In this document: piece after piece, positions 17,439-26,455 of the stretch
Numbering within the stretch: position 1 is the stretch's first letter
Layout of the letters: each line of letters begins with the position of its first letter
NCBI RefSeq assembly: GCF_003323735.1
Contig: NZ_QOIM01000023.1
Coordinates: forward strand, 1 to 64,000
Length of the DNA: 64,000 nt
DNA from: Streptomyces reniochalinae
GTDB taxonomy: Bacteria > Actinomycetota > Actinomycetes > Streptomycetales > Streptomycetaceae
Direction: 5' to 3'
Program-made: the position numbers and the translations under genes
The notes under the pieces: generated by a model
The model's input: the letters and a program-made list of their open reading frames with translations, nothing else
The model's database searches: none
What the model was told of the DNA's origin: nothing

Positions 17439-20400
17439 TGCTGCTCGCTCCCGTTGCCGTACCTGTTGTCGTAGCCGTCGTGCGCCGCGGCCCCGCCGTA
17501 GCCGGGCGTGCCGTCGTAACCGGGGGCGTCCTCGTGGCCCTGCGCCCCTTCGTACCCTGTCTCGCGGCCCGGCTGGTAGCCGTAGGCCCCGGGGCCGCCC
17601 TGCGCCGCGTACGGCTGTGCCTGCCAGCTGTCGTAGCCGCCCTGCTGACCGTAAGCCTGCTGGTCGTGGACCTGCTCCCCGTACGCCTGCGAACCGTAGG
17701 ACTGCTGGTCGTAAGGCGGCTGGCCCCAGGACTGCTGGCCGTAGGACTGCTGGTCGTAGGACCGCTGGTCGTACGGGGGCCCGGCGTACGGCTGCTGGTG
17801 CGGGACCTGGCCGTAGGACGGCTGCCCGTAGGCGTCGTACCCGTGGGCAGGCTGCTCGTAGGCCGACTGCTCGTACGAGGCGTGCTCGGCGTACCCCGTC
17901 CCGGCCGCGGCGTCGTGCTGGGCCCCGGGGTGGTGCCCGGGCTGCTGCGGCACGTAAGGCTGCTGCTCCCCGTACGGCTCGTGGGCGGGCTGCTCGGGCA
18001 GGCCGTGCGGCTCGGCGCCGCCGTCGGTCTCGGAGACCGACGGGTCCTCCGACACCCCCGGGGCGGTTGTGGCCGCTTCGGCGGCCGCTCGCAGCCGGCG
18101 GGCCCTGCGGCCGTCTCCGGCCGCGGGGTCGGGCGCGGGCGGGGCGTCCGGCAGGTCGTCGTCCACCTCGCGCCTGCGGCCCGGCAGGGCGAGGACGAGG
18201 ACGACGAGGAGGAGGAATCCCTGGGCCCACACCCACACGGTGTGGGTGAGGGGCGTCTCGTACGTGAGGGTCAGCTTGCCGCCGTTGGTGGGCAGTTCGA
18301 AGCCCTGCGCCCAGCCGTCCACCGTGGTGTCCTTGAGCGGGCTGCCGTCCAGGCTCGCCTGCCAGCCGCTGTCCGCCTCGTCGGCGAGCCGCAGCACCCG
18401 TCCGGAGGGCCCGGTCGGCAGGGTCGCGTGCGACTCGACGGGGCCCGACGCCACCGCGACCGGTGCGGTCACCGCGCCGCCGGCTCCGCTCTTCTCGCCG
18501 CCCGGGACGATCGAGACCCGGGAGACCTGCCGGTCGACGCGCCACAGTGCGCTGCCGTCCTCCTGGCTGAGGCGGGTGAGGCCCGGGGTCGCGTCCAGCG
18601 TGCGGCTGACCTGGCGTGAGGTGCCGTCGCGCAGCAGTACGTAGCGCACGGCGTAGCCGCCCAGTTGGCTCGTCTGGTCGGCACCTGACCCCGCCACGAG
18701 GTGGGAGACCACGTTGTCCAGCCGCGCGTCGTCACCGCCGACGGCGGCCAGGTCCGCGTCCCCCAGACGGGCGCCGGAGCCCCGTACCAGGGTGTAGCCG
18801 ACCTCGGCGGCGCCCTCGGGCTGGTCGAGGACGAGGGTGCGGGCCTGGTCGCTGGTCGTGCTCTCCTCCGCGACGAAGGCCGGCACCTGCACCGGGTCGC
18901 GGCGCGAGAGGGGACCGTCGGCGCCACCGGCCATCCACCCCACGGCCGCGCACAGGGGTGCGAAGACGGCCGCGGCCGCGACCAGCGCGGCGACGGGCTG
19001 ACGCCAGCCGAAGCTCTGCGCCGCCACCCGCTCCTTCGCGCCCTCGGCGCCGACCGCGGCGGCGCTCAGCAGCCCGATTCCGTACACGAGGGTGGCGGGA
19101 CCCGCCCAGGCCGAACCGTTGGACAGCGCGGCGAAGACCAGCCCCGTCAGCGCCACGACCCACGCCGCCCGTACGGCCGGCTGCCGCTCGCCGCGCAGCA
19201 GCGCGGCCAGCCCCGCGAGCAGCAGGCCGACGAGGAAGAGCCCGTCCGTGGTGCCGGGGCCGCCCGGCGAGGCGGTCAGCAGGTCGATGGCGGAGGCGGC
19301 ACCGGTGCCGTACTCCAGACCGACCTCGCTCAGGAACATCCCTGGGTCGGTCAGCAGCGACAGCGACCAGGGAGCGAGCAGCAGCACAGGCGTCACCAGG
19401 GCGACACCGAGACGCGCCGCGCGCATGCCGGCCGAGCCGCCCTGCCCGACCCGCACCGCGAGCACGACGACGGCCAGCACCAGCGCCAGCGGCCACACCA
19501 GGGGCGTGAACGCCGTCGTGAGGGTCAGCAGCAGCGCGTACGCCCACGCGGACCGCCAGCCGCCCTTGCCGTGCAGCCCGCAGGCCGAGACGGCGGCGCG
19601 CGCCAGCAGGGGCAGCAGGATGGCCAGGACGGCGGTACCGATGCGTCCTTGCGCGAGGGCGCCGGTCGCGGCGGGAAGGAACGCGTACGCGACGCTTCCC
19701 CAGGCCCGCACCAGCCGGGAGTCGACCAGCGGGCGGGAAGCGAAGTAGGCGGTGAGTCCGGCCAGCGGTACGGAGCACACGAGCAGCAGGGTCAACGCCA
19801 GGCTCGTGCTGCCGAACAGCAGCGTGGCGAAAGTGGCGAGGACGGCCAGGTAGGGCGGAGCCGACTCGGTACCGCCTGTGCCGACGGGGTGCCAGCCGTC
19901 CAGGTAGCGCGCCCACAGGTCGGAGACGGTGTCGGGGACCGGCAGCAGTGCTCCGCCCGCCAGCGCCCCGCCGCCCAGCAGCGACCGGCAGGCGACCAGG
20001 GAGACGATCAGCAGGACGGCGAAGAGGACGGGCCCCGGCTTGCGCGCGACCCGTTTGACGCGCGCGAACTGCTCGATCTCCAGGAAGTCGGCGTCGTCGT
20101 CCGAGGGGCCCGACTCGACGGCACCGTGCCGTCCTCCGGCGGACAGCTCCGCCTCGGAACGCCCTGAGAAGTTGCTGGTGACCTGCTCCAGAGTGACGCG
20201 CAGCGTGGCGCCCGGCGGAGGAAACAGGGGGCGCAACTCCTTGTACGGCACCACGGGCCTGCCCCGTCTGCGCCGCGCGCCCAGCACCCGGCCGGCCCGC
20301 AGCAGCGTGCCGGACAGTCCGGTGATCTCGTCCAGCGCCTGCCCCGGCACCTTGCCGACCAGATAGGCGAGCGTGCGCACAAGGGTGCCGAAAACCAGCC

Positions 20401-21388
20401 GCGACAGCACCCAGGGGAGCATCGCTTTGGAGGTGTTGGCGAGCAGCGTGTAGACGGCACCCGCCTTGTCGACGCGGTGCGGGCTCGCACCGCTGCGGCT
20501 GGCCCGCCCCACACAGTCGACCGGACGGCGCTCACGCGACGCCGCCTCGGCGTGCCGCACCACGGAGTCCGGCGCGACCAGGACCCGGTGCCCCGCGGCC
20601 TGCGCACGCCAGCACAGATCGACGTCGTCCCGCATCAGGGGCAGCGCGCGGTCGAAGCCGCCCAACTGGTCGAAGACGTCACGGCGGATGAGCATGCCCG
20701 CGGTGGAGACGGCCAGCACGGGCCGCACCTGGTCGTACTGGCCCTGGTCCTGTTCGCGCCGGTCGATTCCCGTCCAGCGCCGGCCGCTGTTGGCGAGCGA
20801 GACGCCCGCCTCCAGCAGCTGCCTGTGGTCGTACCAACTGCGCAGCTTGGGCCCCGCGATGCCGACGGACGAGTCCGCGTCGACGACGCGCAACAGTTCG
20901 GCGAGGGCGTCCGCCTCGGGCGCGCAGTCGTCGTGCAGCAGCCACAGCCACTCGACGGGCTCCCCGTAGGGCAGCTCAGGCATGTCGTAGGCGTCGTCGC
21001 GCCAGGTCCTGTTGACCGGATCCCAGCCGCTGGGCCGCTTCAGGTACGGCAGGTCCTCGGGGGTGAGCCTGCGCGCGGTGCGGGAGGCCTCCTCGACCGC
21101 GGTGCCGAACCCGGTACGGCGCGCCATGTGCAGGACGCGCTCGGCACCGAGCGACTCGGTGAGCAGCTCGGCGGAGTCGTCCGCGCTGCCGGTGTCGGCA
21201 GCGATGATGTTCTGCACCGGGCGGCTCTGTTCCAGCAGCCCGCGCAGCGCGTCGGGGAGCCAGCGCCTGCCGTCGTGCGCGACGATCACGGCGGTGACGA
21301 CGTGCCGGGGGAACTCGGGCGGCTCCACGGTGGCCAACCCTGCTGCGGCCGCCTCGTAATGGGCCGCCATATGGCTGTGCACGGACAT
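17435..21388 (-). CDS. Giant membrane glycosyltransferase, family 2, with Q/Y/G-rich tail
   Basis: 1317 residues. Residues about 28-290 are a GT2 (GT-A) domain: VTAVIVAHDGRRWLPDALRG, the acidic sugar-nucleotide site LLHDDCAPEADAL, and RDDVDLCWRAQAAGHR. From about 440 to 850 there are many transmembrane segments, then an extracytoplasmic beta-rich domain, a final membrane helix (near 1080-1100) and a cytoplasmic tail. The last 190 residues are built from degenerate YDQQSYGQQ-like units. It probably transfers sugar from a nucleotide donor to a lipid-linked or growing cell-wall glycan; donor and acceptor cannot be read. It is coupled to DUF5719 and 0.7 kb downstream of whiB. ATG 21370 is an alternative start. 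Confidence 0.85.
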   Translation of the reverse strand: MSVHSHMAAHYEAAAAGLATVEPPEFPRHVVTAVIVAHDGRRWLPDALRGLLEQSRPVQNIIAADTGSADDSAELLTESLGAERVLHMARRTGFGTAVEEASRTARRLTPEDLPYLKRPSGWDPVNRTWRDDAYDMPELPYGEPVEWLWLLHDDCAPEADALAELLRVVDADSSVGIAGPKLRSWYDHRQLLEAGVSLANSGRRWTGIDRREQDQGQYDQVRPVLAVSTAGMLIRRDVFDQLGGFDRALPLMRDDVDLCWRAQAAGHRVLVAPDSVVRHAEAASRERRPVDCVGRASRSGASPHRVDKAGAVYTLLANTSKAMLPWVLSRLVFGTLVRTLAYLVGKVPGQALDEITGLSGTLLRAGRVLGARRRRGRPVVPYKELRPLFPPPGATLRVTLEQVTSNFSGRSEAELSAGGRHGAVESGPSDDDADFLEIEQFARVKRVARKPGPVLFAVLLIVSLVACRSLLGGGALAGGALLPVPDTVSDLWARYLDGWHPVGTGGTESAPPYLAVLATFATLLFGSTSLALTLLLVCSVPLAGLTAYFASRPLVDSRLVRAWGSVAYAFLPAATGALAQGRIGTAVLAILLPLLARAAVSACGLHGKGGWRSAWAYALLLTLTTAFTPLVWPLALVLAVVVLAVRVGQGGSAGMRAARLGVALVTPVLLLAPWSLSLLTDPGMFLSEVGLEYGTGAASAIDLLTASPGGPGTTDGLFLVGLLLAGLAALLRGERQPAVRAAWVVALTGLVFAALSNGSAWAGPATLVYGIGLLSAAAVGAEGAKERVAAQSFGWRQPVAALVAAAAVFAPLCAAVGWMAGGADGPLSRRDPVQVPAFVAEESTTSDQARTLVLDQPEGAAEVGYTLVRGSGARLGDADLAAVGGDDARLDNVVSHLVAGSGADQTSQLGGYAVRYVLLRDGTSRQVSRTLDATPGLTRLSQEDGSALWRVDRQVSRVSIVPGGEKSGAGGAVTAPVAVASGPVESHATLPTGPSGRVLRLADEADSGWQASLDGSPLKDTTVDGWAQGFELPTNGGKLTLTYETPLTHTVWVWAQGFLLLVVLVLALPGRRREVDDDLPDAPPAPDPAAGDGRRARRLRAAAEAATTAPGVSEDPSVSETDGGAEPHGLPEQPAHEPYGEQQPYVPQQPGHHPGAQHDAAAGTGYAEHASYEQSAYEQPAHGYDAYGQPSYGQVPHQQPYAGPPYDQRSYDQQSYGQQSWGQPPYDQQSYGSQAYGEQVHDQQAYGQQGGYDSWQAQPYAAQGGPGAYGYQPGRETGYEGAQGHEDAPGYDGTPGYGGAAAHDGYDNRYGNGSEQQ

Positions 21389-21781
21389 CGAGGTAGGGGC
21401 CCTCCCCGGGGTGCCGGGGCCTCGCGGCGGTGCCGCGCTGTGGCTGCAAGCCCCCGGAAGACGCGAATCGGAGCGGTGAACGCACCCCCTGTGCCAGGGC
21501 GGTGCGTCGCGGACGGCCCCACACTAACGGCTCCCACAGGTGCGTCCGGCGCCTTGGTGCAACTGGCCCGAGGGGGCTTCACACGACCCGGGAGCGCTCA
21601 CGGCGGCTCCCGCTCACCCGATACGGACGGCCGAACGCGGCGCGAACAGGCGCACGCGGGTGGCGGCAGGGAGGCCACTGTCGGACAGAAGGCGGACCAG
21701 CAGGTCTTCGGCAGGCTCCGGGACGCCGGACGGGGAGGGCGATCGAACGGGAGGGTGGGCGGGCGTCGGACGCCCCAGCCG

Positions 21782-21829
21782 GACGCCGATCGGTACGCCT
21801 GTCGAGACGCCGGCCGGTACGCCTGTCGA
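21782..21829. repeat. 24-bp tandem repeat, two copies
   Basis: Adjacent units at 21782 and 21806, both of the form GACGCC-(4-5 nt)-CGGTACGCCTGTCGA, differing at two positions. Confidence 0.7.
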
Positions 21830-21930
21830 ACACCGCGATGCGTCAGTCGCACACTGGAAATCCCGGTCGAACACCACAGGTCCCGACCGAGGGCGCGGCG
21901 CGATCGGACGTCCGGACGCAGCTCGTGCAA

Positions 21931-21999
21931 GTAGTGCGCGTCGTGCGCTCCGATAGCGCGAGTCGTGCGCTCCGGTCGTAGTGCGAGTCGTGCGCTCCG
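21931..21999. repeat. 22-bp tandem repeat, three copies
   Basis: Three units ending in the invariant GTCGTGCGCTCCG (at 21940, 21962 and 21987), preceded by GTAGTGCGC, ATAGCGCGA and GTAGTGCGA. They lie about 110 bp beyond the whiB stop codon. Confidence 0.7.
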
Positions 22000-22111
22000 G
22001 CGGCAGTGGGTCTCGGGTCGAGCGGCAGGCCGTCCGCCGGAGTGGCAGGTCGGCCAAGCGGCGGGGGTCGACCAGGCGGCGGGAGCAGCCGTGCAGCGGG
22101 GGCGGCGCCCC

Positions 22112-22375
22112 TCAGATGGCGGCTTTCTTCAGCCGACGCCGTTCCCGTTCGGACAGGCCGCCCCAAATACCGAAACGTTCGTCATTCGCGAGGGCGTATT
22201 CGAGGCATTCCGAGCGGACTTCACACGCGAGGCAGACCTTTTTCGCCTCACGGGTTGAACCGCCCTTCTCGGGGAAGAACGACTCCGGGTCGGTCTGGGC
22301 GCACAACGCGCGCTCCTGCCAGCCCAGCTCCTCGTCCGCCTCTTCGACCAGCAGTTGTTGGAACAGCTCGGTCAT
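22112..22375 (-). CDS. whiB: Sporulation regulator WhiB, [4Fe-4S] protein
   Basis: 87 residues, the exact length of Streptomyces WhiB. The four cluster cysteines are Cys25, Cys48, Cys51 and Cys57 (ALCAQTDPESFF and KKVCLACEVRSEC). The turn motif GIWGG (about 69-73) and the basic C-terminus ERERRRLKKAAI contact DNA and the sigma subunit. WhiB acts with WhiA to switch aerial hyphae from growth to sporulation septation, including control of ftsZ and other division genes. It keeps the actinobacterial neighbourhood (mycobacterial whiB2/whmD beside fbiA). A good principal-sigma promoter lies upstream. Confidence 0.97.
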   Translation of the reverse strand: MTELFQQLLVEEADEELGWQERALCAQTDPESFFPEKGGSTREAKKVCLACEVRSECLEYALANDERFGIWGGLSERERRRLKKAAI

Positions 22376-22448
22376 GTGCGCCCCTCGATCCGTCTCTGCG
22401 ACCCCGTGATGCTGTCGTTATCGAACCCTCTTGAACGACACGAGTGAA

Positions 22449-22478
22449 ATTACAAGTGTGCCGATCCGGGGCAGTCAA
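22449..22478 (-). promoter_or_regulatory. whiB promoter
   Basis: On the minus strand TTGACT (22478-22473) and TGTAAT (22454-22449) are 18 nt apart, close to the HrdB consensus. The predicted start is near 22442, giving a leader of about 65 nt. The near-palindrome CGACACGAGTGA (22436-22447) overlaps that start and could be a repressor site. Confidence 0.65.
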
Positions 22479-22605
22479 GCCGAGATCTGCTATTGAGCCC
22501 GTTATTCACCCGGCGGAACCAAGCATTCGCCGTAAGTGTTCAAATCAGCATGAACTATGACACTCACATCCGGAGGCCGTCCCATTTGTCCGGCTTCTGC
22601 ATGGA

Positions 22606-22664
22606 GAACGTGATGACCTGCGCTCACGTTCCGCACCAACCCCCGGATGGCCCTGATCACGTTC
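22606..22664. promoter_or_regulatory. Repeated TCACGTTC sites, possible operator
   Basis: An 8-bp inverted repeat GAACGTGA (22606-22613) / TCACGTTC (22624-22631) with a 10-nt spacer, followed by a third copy TCACGTTC (22657-22664) exactly 33 bp after the second. It lies 130-190 bp upstream of the whiB promoter and could bind a dimeric regulator. Confidence 0.4.
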
Positions 22665-23266
22665 CGGTCACGGAAGAACAACGGCGATCCGAGTGCGTTG
22701 GTGCGCCGTATCTCCCGCAGAGGGCAGCACAAACCTTTCGCCGTCCGCGGTGACCGGAACCGGTGAAACATCACTCACAAACCCGGCGTCAGGTTGACAC
22801 CGGGGTGTCGGAACGCTCTCCTTGGACGCATGTCAGCGACCTTCGAGATCCGCACGGCCCGTGGCGCCTTCGCCCCGCGGTCTGCCGGGGGTGCACACGT
22901 GGCCCCCGTCGCTGCTCTGGTCCCGGAGCCCCGCCGCTGTCGCTGTCGCCGCGACTGTCCGGCGCGCTGTCGCTGAAGCCTCCGCTCTCTGCGGGCCGGG
23001 GCTCCTCACGCCCACCAGCCGGCTGACGCACGTCGCCGGCCGCTGTCCGGCCGGCGAGCACCGCTCCGCCCGGCCGCCGCTCGGCCGACGAGCAGCCCCG
23101 CTCCACCCGAGCACCGGCTCCCGTGAGTGGCCGCTCCTCCAGGCGCGCCGGGCTCTCCTCCCGGTCCCGCACCCTCTCGCCGCCTCGGCGCTGCCCCGCA
23201 GCACGGCAGCCCACCGGCACGCTTTCCCGCTTCCTGTCCGGCTCTTTGACGAAGGCACCGCCGCAC

Positions 23267-23776
23267 GTGAACAGCGACGTCGAAATCGCGGGCGATCCGC
23301 TCGCCGTACCGCACCTCCTTCCTCCCGCCCCCGCGCACCCCGGCACCGTCGCGGGGTACGCCGGAGTGATCCGCGAACTGGCCGCCGACCGCGCCTTGTG
23401 GGCGCCCCTGGTGCGCTACGACCCCACCCTGCGCTGGTACCACCGTTTGCGCACCGGGCCCGGCTACGAGGTGTGGCTGCTCAGTTGGCTGCCGGGGCAG
23501 GGCAGCGGGCGGCACGACCACGGGCGCTCGTTCGGTGTCTTCGGCGTACTGGCCGGCGCATTGACCGAGCACGGAAGCGGTACCCGGTTGCTCGCCCCCG
23601 GCACGGTGCGGGTCTTCGCCCCCGGATACGTACACGAGGTGGCCAACAACGGGCTGGAACCGGTGGTGAGTGTGCACGTCTACGCGCCGGGGCTGACCGA
23701 GATGCCCCTGCACTGCTCCGTCGGTACCCCCGCCACCTCGTCCGGTACTGCCGTCACCCCGAGCGCGCAGACCTGA
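23267..23776 (+). CDS. Cysteine dioxygenase-like cupin protein
   Basis: 169 residues. The cupin metal motif is GSGRHDHGRSFGVFGVLAG (two His) with the third ligand in FAPGYVHEVANNG, which fits type I cysteine dioxygenases. These are cytosolic Fe(II) enzymes that oxidise cysteine to cysteine sulfinate with O2. The exact thiol substrate is not certain from sequence. GTG 23267 has GAAGG about 12 nt upstream; an ATG at 23123 would add an Arg/Ser-rich extension. It sits between whiB and fbiA, as in other Streptomyces. Confidence 0.75.
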   Translation: MNSDVEIAGDPLAVPHLLPPAPAHPGTVAGYAGVIRELAADRALWAPLVRYDPTLRWYHRLRTGPGYEVWLLSWLPGQGSGRHDHGRSFGVFGVLAGALTEHGSGTRLLAPGTVRVFAPGYVHEVANNGLEPVVSVHVYAPGLTEMPLHCSVGTPATSSGTAVTPSAQT

Positions 23777-23908
23777 CGGTCCGGCGGGTGGCCGACGCGC
23801 GGCCAAGGACGTCGACGCCCGCCACCCGTCACCCGTCACGCGGTTTCCCAGGGTGTGGCAGGGGCGGGCTGATGTCCGCGGCGGGTTCCGGGCTGCGAGA
23901 CTGGGCGC

Positions 23909-24886
23909 ATGCAGCGCATTGTGGTTCTGGCCGGGGGCATCGGCGGTGCCCGTTTCCTGCGCGGACTCAGGTCCGCGGCGCCCGACGCGGAGATCACCGT
24001 CGTGGGCAACACCGGTGACGACATCCATCTGTTCGGTCTGAAGGTCTGCCCGGACCTCGACACCGTGATGTACACCCTGGGCGGCGGCATCCACGAGGGT
24101 CAGGGCTGGGGACGGGCCGGCGAGACGTTCACCGTGAAGGAGGAACTGGCCGCCTACGGCGTGGGCCCCGAGTGGTTCGGGCTGGGCGACCGTGACTTCG
24201 CCACCCACATCGTGCGCACCCAGATGATCGCCGCCGGATACCCGCTCAGCGCCGTCACCGAGGCACTGTGCGCGCGCTGGCAGCCGGGGGTGCGGCTGCT
24301 GCCGATGACGGACGACCGCGTCGAGACCCACGTGCTGATCGACGACCCGGAGGCGCAGGGGGAGGAAGGCGGCCGCAAGGCCGTCCACTTCCAGGAGTAC
24401 TGGGTGCGGCTGCGGGCGTCCGTGGACGCGCACGCGGTGGTGCCCGTCGGCGCCGAGGCCGCCAAGCCCGCGCCCGGCGTTCTGGAGGCCGTCGCCGCGT
24501 CCGACGTCGTCCTCTTCCCGCCGTCCAACCCGGTGGTCAGTGTCGGCACGATCCTGGCGGTGCCCGGCATCAGGGAGGCCATCGCGGACGCGGGCGTGCC
24601 GGTCGTCGGCCTCTCCCCCATCGTCGGTGACGCACCGGTGCGCGGGATGGCGGACAAGGTGCTGTCGGCCGTCGGGGTGGAGACAACGGCGGCGGCGGTC
24701 GCCGCGCACTACGGTTCGGGGCTGCTGGACGGCTGGCTGGTGGACACCGTGGACGCCGACACCGTCGGGGCCGTCGAGGACGCCGGTATCCGGTGCCGCG
24801 CCGTGCCGCTGATGATGAGCGACGAACAGGCGACCGCCGAGATGGCCCGGGAGGCGCTCCGGCTGGCCGAGGAGGTGCGGGCATGA
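23909..24886 (+). CDS. fbiA: F420 biosynthesis 2-phospho-L-lactate transferase family protein (FbiA/CofD)
   Basis: 325-residue cytosolic enzyme that joins the activated phosphoenolpyruvyl (or phospholactyl) guanylate to the deazaflavin Fo, forming dehydro-F420-0. It starts with the nucleotide loop [42 protein letters not shown] and [15 protein letters not shown] are typical family motifs. Its stop overlaps the fbiB start by 4 bp (ATGA), so the two are translationally coupled. Start: GAGACT ends 6 nt before the ATG and no Shine-Dalgarno is seen, so a leaderless mRNA is plausible. Confidence 0.95.
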   Translation: MQRIVVLAGGIGGARFLRGLRSAAPDAEITVVGNTGDDIHLFGLKVCPDLDTVMYTLGGGIHEGQGWGRAGETFTVKEELAAYGVGPEWFGLGDRDFATHIVRTQMIAAGYPLSAVTEALCARWQPGVRLLPMTDDRVETHVLIDDPEAQGEEGGRKAVHFQEYWVRLRASVDAHAVVPVGAEAAKPAPGVLEAVAASDVVLFPPSNPVVSVGTILAVPGIREAIADAGVPVVGLSPIVGDAPVRGMADKVLSAVGVETTAAAVAAHYGSGLLDGWLVDTVDADTVGAVEDAGIRCRAVPLMMSDEQATAEMAREALRLAEEVRA

Positions 24887-26334
24887 CGGCGACGACGGCC
24901 GCGACGCCGCCGCTCCCGGATCCGGACGCCTCCGCTGCGGCTTCCCCCGCGGACGCGTCTCCCGCGTCCGGGCCGCACGCGTTGGGGTCTTATGCCTCGG
25001 AGTCGCCCGCTTACGAGGTCTGGGCGGTGCCCGGCATCCCCGAAGTGCGGCCCGGTGACGACCTGGCCGCACTCGTCGTCCGGGCGGCGGGTGCGGACGG
25101 GCGCACCCTCGTGGACGGCGACGTCCTCATCGTCACGTCGAAGATCGTGAGCAAGGCGGAAGGCCGCATCGTGGAGGCCGACGACCGCGACGCCGCGATC
25201 GACGCGGAGACCGTGCGCGTCGTCGCCCGGCGCGGCCCCGCGCGCATCGTGGAGTCACGGCACGGTTTCGTGATGGCCGCCGCCGGAGTCGACGCCTCCA
25301 ACACGCCCAAGGGCACCGTTTTGTTGCTGCCGGAGGATCCGGACGCCGCGGCCCGCCGGGTACGCGACGGGGTGCGCGAGGCGCTGGGTGTCACGGTCGG
25401 TGTCGTGGTCACCGACACCTTCGGACGGCCCTGGCGCGAGGGACTGACCGATGTGGCCATCGGCGCCGCCGGTGTGCGGGTCCTGGAGGATCTGCGAGGC
25501 GGCGTCGACGCCCACGGCAACCCGCTGGGTGTGACGGTGACGGCTGTCGGCGACGAGCTGGCCGCCGCGGGCGAGCTGGTCAAGGGCAAGGCGGACGGAC
25601 TGCCCGTCGCCGTGGTGCGCGGGCTGGCCCGGCACGTGCTGCCCGCCCCGGAAGAGGGCGGTGACACGGAGCCCGCGGTCACGGCACGGGCGCTGGTGCG
25701 GGACGCCGCCGCGGACATGTTCCGGCTCGGCACCTCCGAGGCCGTACGGGAAGCGGTGACGCTGCGGCGCACCGTACGGGAGTTCACGGCCGACCCCGTG
25801 GACGGCCAGGCGGTGCGGCGGGCCGTGGCAGCCGCTGTGACCGCGCCCGCGCCGCACCACACCACTCCCTGGCGGTTCGTCCTGCTGGAGAGCGAGAGCT
25901 CCCGGCTGCGGCTGCTGGACGCCATGCGGGACGCGTGGATCGCCGACCTGCGCGCCGACGGCAAGAGCGAGGAGAGCATCGCCAAGCGGGTCAAGCGCGG
26001 CGACGTGCTGCGCGACGCGCCGTACCTCGCCGTTCCCTGCCTGGCCACGGACGGCGCCCACGCCTACCCCGACGCGCGGCGCAACGCCTCCGAGCGGGAG
26101 ATGTTCGTCGTGGCGACCGGCGCGGGCATCCAGAACTTCCTCGTCGCGCTGGCCGGCGAACAGCTGGGGTCGGCGTGGATCTCCTCCACCATGTTCTGCC
26201 GCGACGTGGTCCGCGACGTCCTGGAACTGCCCGCCGACTGGGACCCCATGGGCGCCGTCGCCATCGGACGGCCCGCGGCACCGCCCCGGCAGCGCCCGGC
26301 ACGCGCGGCGGAGGACTTCGTCGTCGAGAGGTGA
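24883..26334 (+). CDS. fbiB: Coenzyme F420:glutamate ligase / dehydro-F420 reductase (FbiB)
   Basis: 483 residues, a two-domain enzyme. After a 40-residue Ala/Pro/Ser-rich extension, the CofE-like domain (about 45-270) carries [17 protein letters not shown] and the [20 protein letters not shown] loop and adds gamma-glutamates to F420-0. The C-terminal nitroreductase-like FMN domain (about 290-470) begins [13 protein letters not shown] and includes [18 protein letters not shown] residues ([14 protein letters not shown]); in actinobacteria it reduces the enolate bond of dehydro-F420. Translation is coupled to fbiA. The gene fixes this organism as an F420 producer, with Fo synthase encoded elsewhere. 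Confidence 0.95.
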   Translation: MTATTAATPPLPDPDASAAASPADASPASGPHALGSYASESPAYEVWAVPGIPEVRPGDDLAALVVRAAGADGRTLVDGDVLIVTSKIVSKAEGRIVEADDRDAAIDAETVRVVARRGPARIVESRHGFVMAAAGVDASNTPKGTVLLLPEDPDAAARRVRDGVREALGVTVGVVVTDTFGRPWREGLTDVAIGAAGVRVLEDLRGGVDAHGNPLGVTVTAVGDELAAAGELVKGKADGLPVAVVRGLARHVLPAPEEGGDTEPAVTARALVRDAAADMFRLGTSEAVREAVTLRRTVREFTADPVDGQAVRRAVAAAVTAPAPHHTTPWRFVLLESESSRLRLLDAMRDAWIADLRADGKSEESIAKRVKRGDVLRDAPYLAVPCLATDGAHAYPDARRNASEREMFVVATGAGIQNFLVALAGEQLGSAWISSTMFCRDVVRDVLELPADWDPMGAVAIGRPAAPPRQRPARAAEDFVVER

Positions 26335-26455
26335 GCCCGTCGGCCCCGACGGGCGACCGCCGGGGCCGTCCCGGGCCGCCCTCCGTCCCGGACGTACGGC
26401 CCGTGCGGACGTACGTCACCAGGACCGTACGTCCCCGAAACGCCCTGCGTTCCCG

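Larger units (their letters stand above)
21389..22111. other. 723-bp intergenic region between the glycosyltransferase and whiB
   Basis: Contains two tandem repeat clusters (separate entries) but no gene I can support; open frames on both strands are Arg/Ser/Pro-rich. Promoter elements for the glycosyltransferase were not identifiable. Confidence 0.5.
22376..23266. other. 891-bp divergent regulatory region, whiB / cysteine dioxygenase-like gene
   Basis: The first 420 bp are distinctly less GC-rich than their surroundings, as expected of a developmentally controlled promoter region. They hold the whiB promoter and three TCACGTTC motifs. TTGACA at 22793-22798 on the plus strand could be a -35 for rightward transcription, but no good -10 follows. 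Small open frames lack ribosome sites and are not supported. Confidence 0.6.

Noticed and set aside
22502..22774. 90-codon minus-strand frame upstream of whiB
   Set aside because: No ribosome site; lies in an AT-richer regulatory region with repeated motifs.
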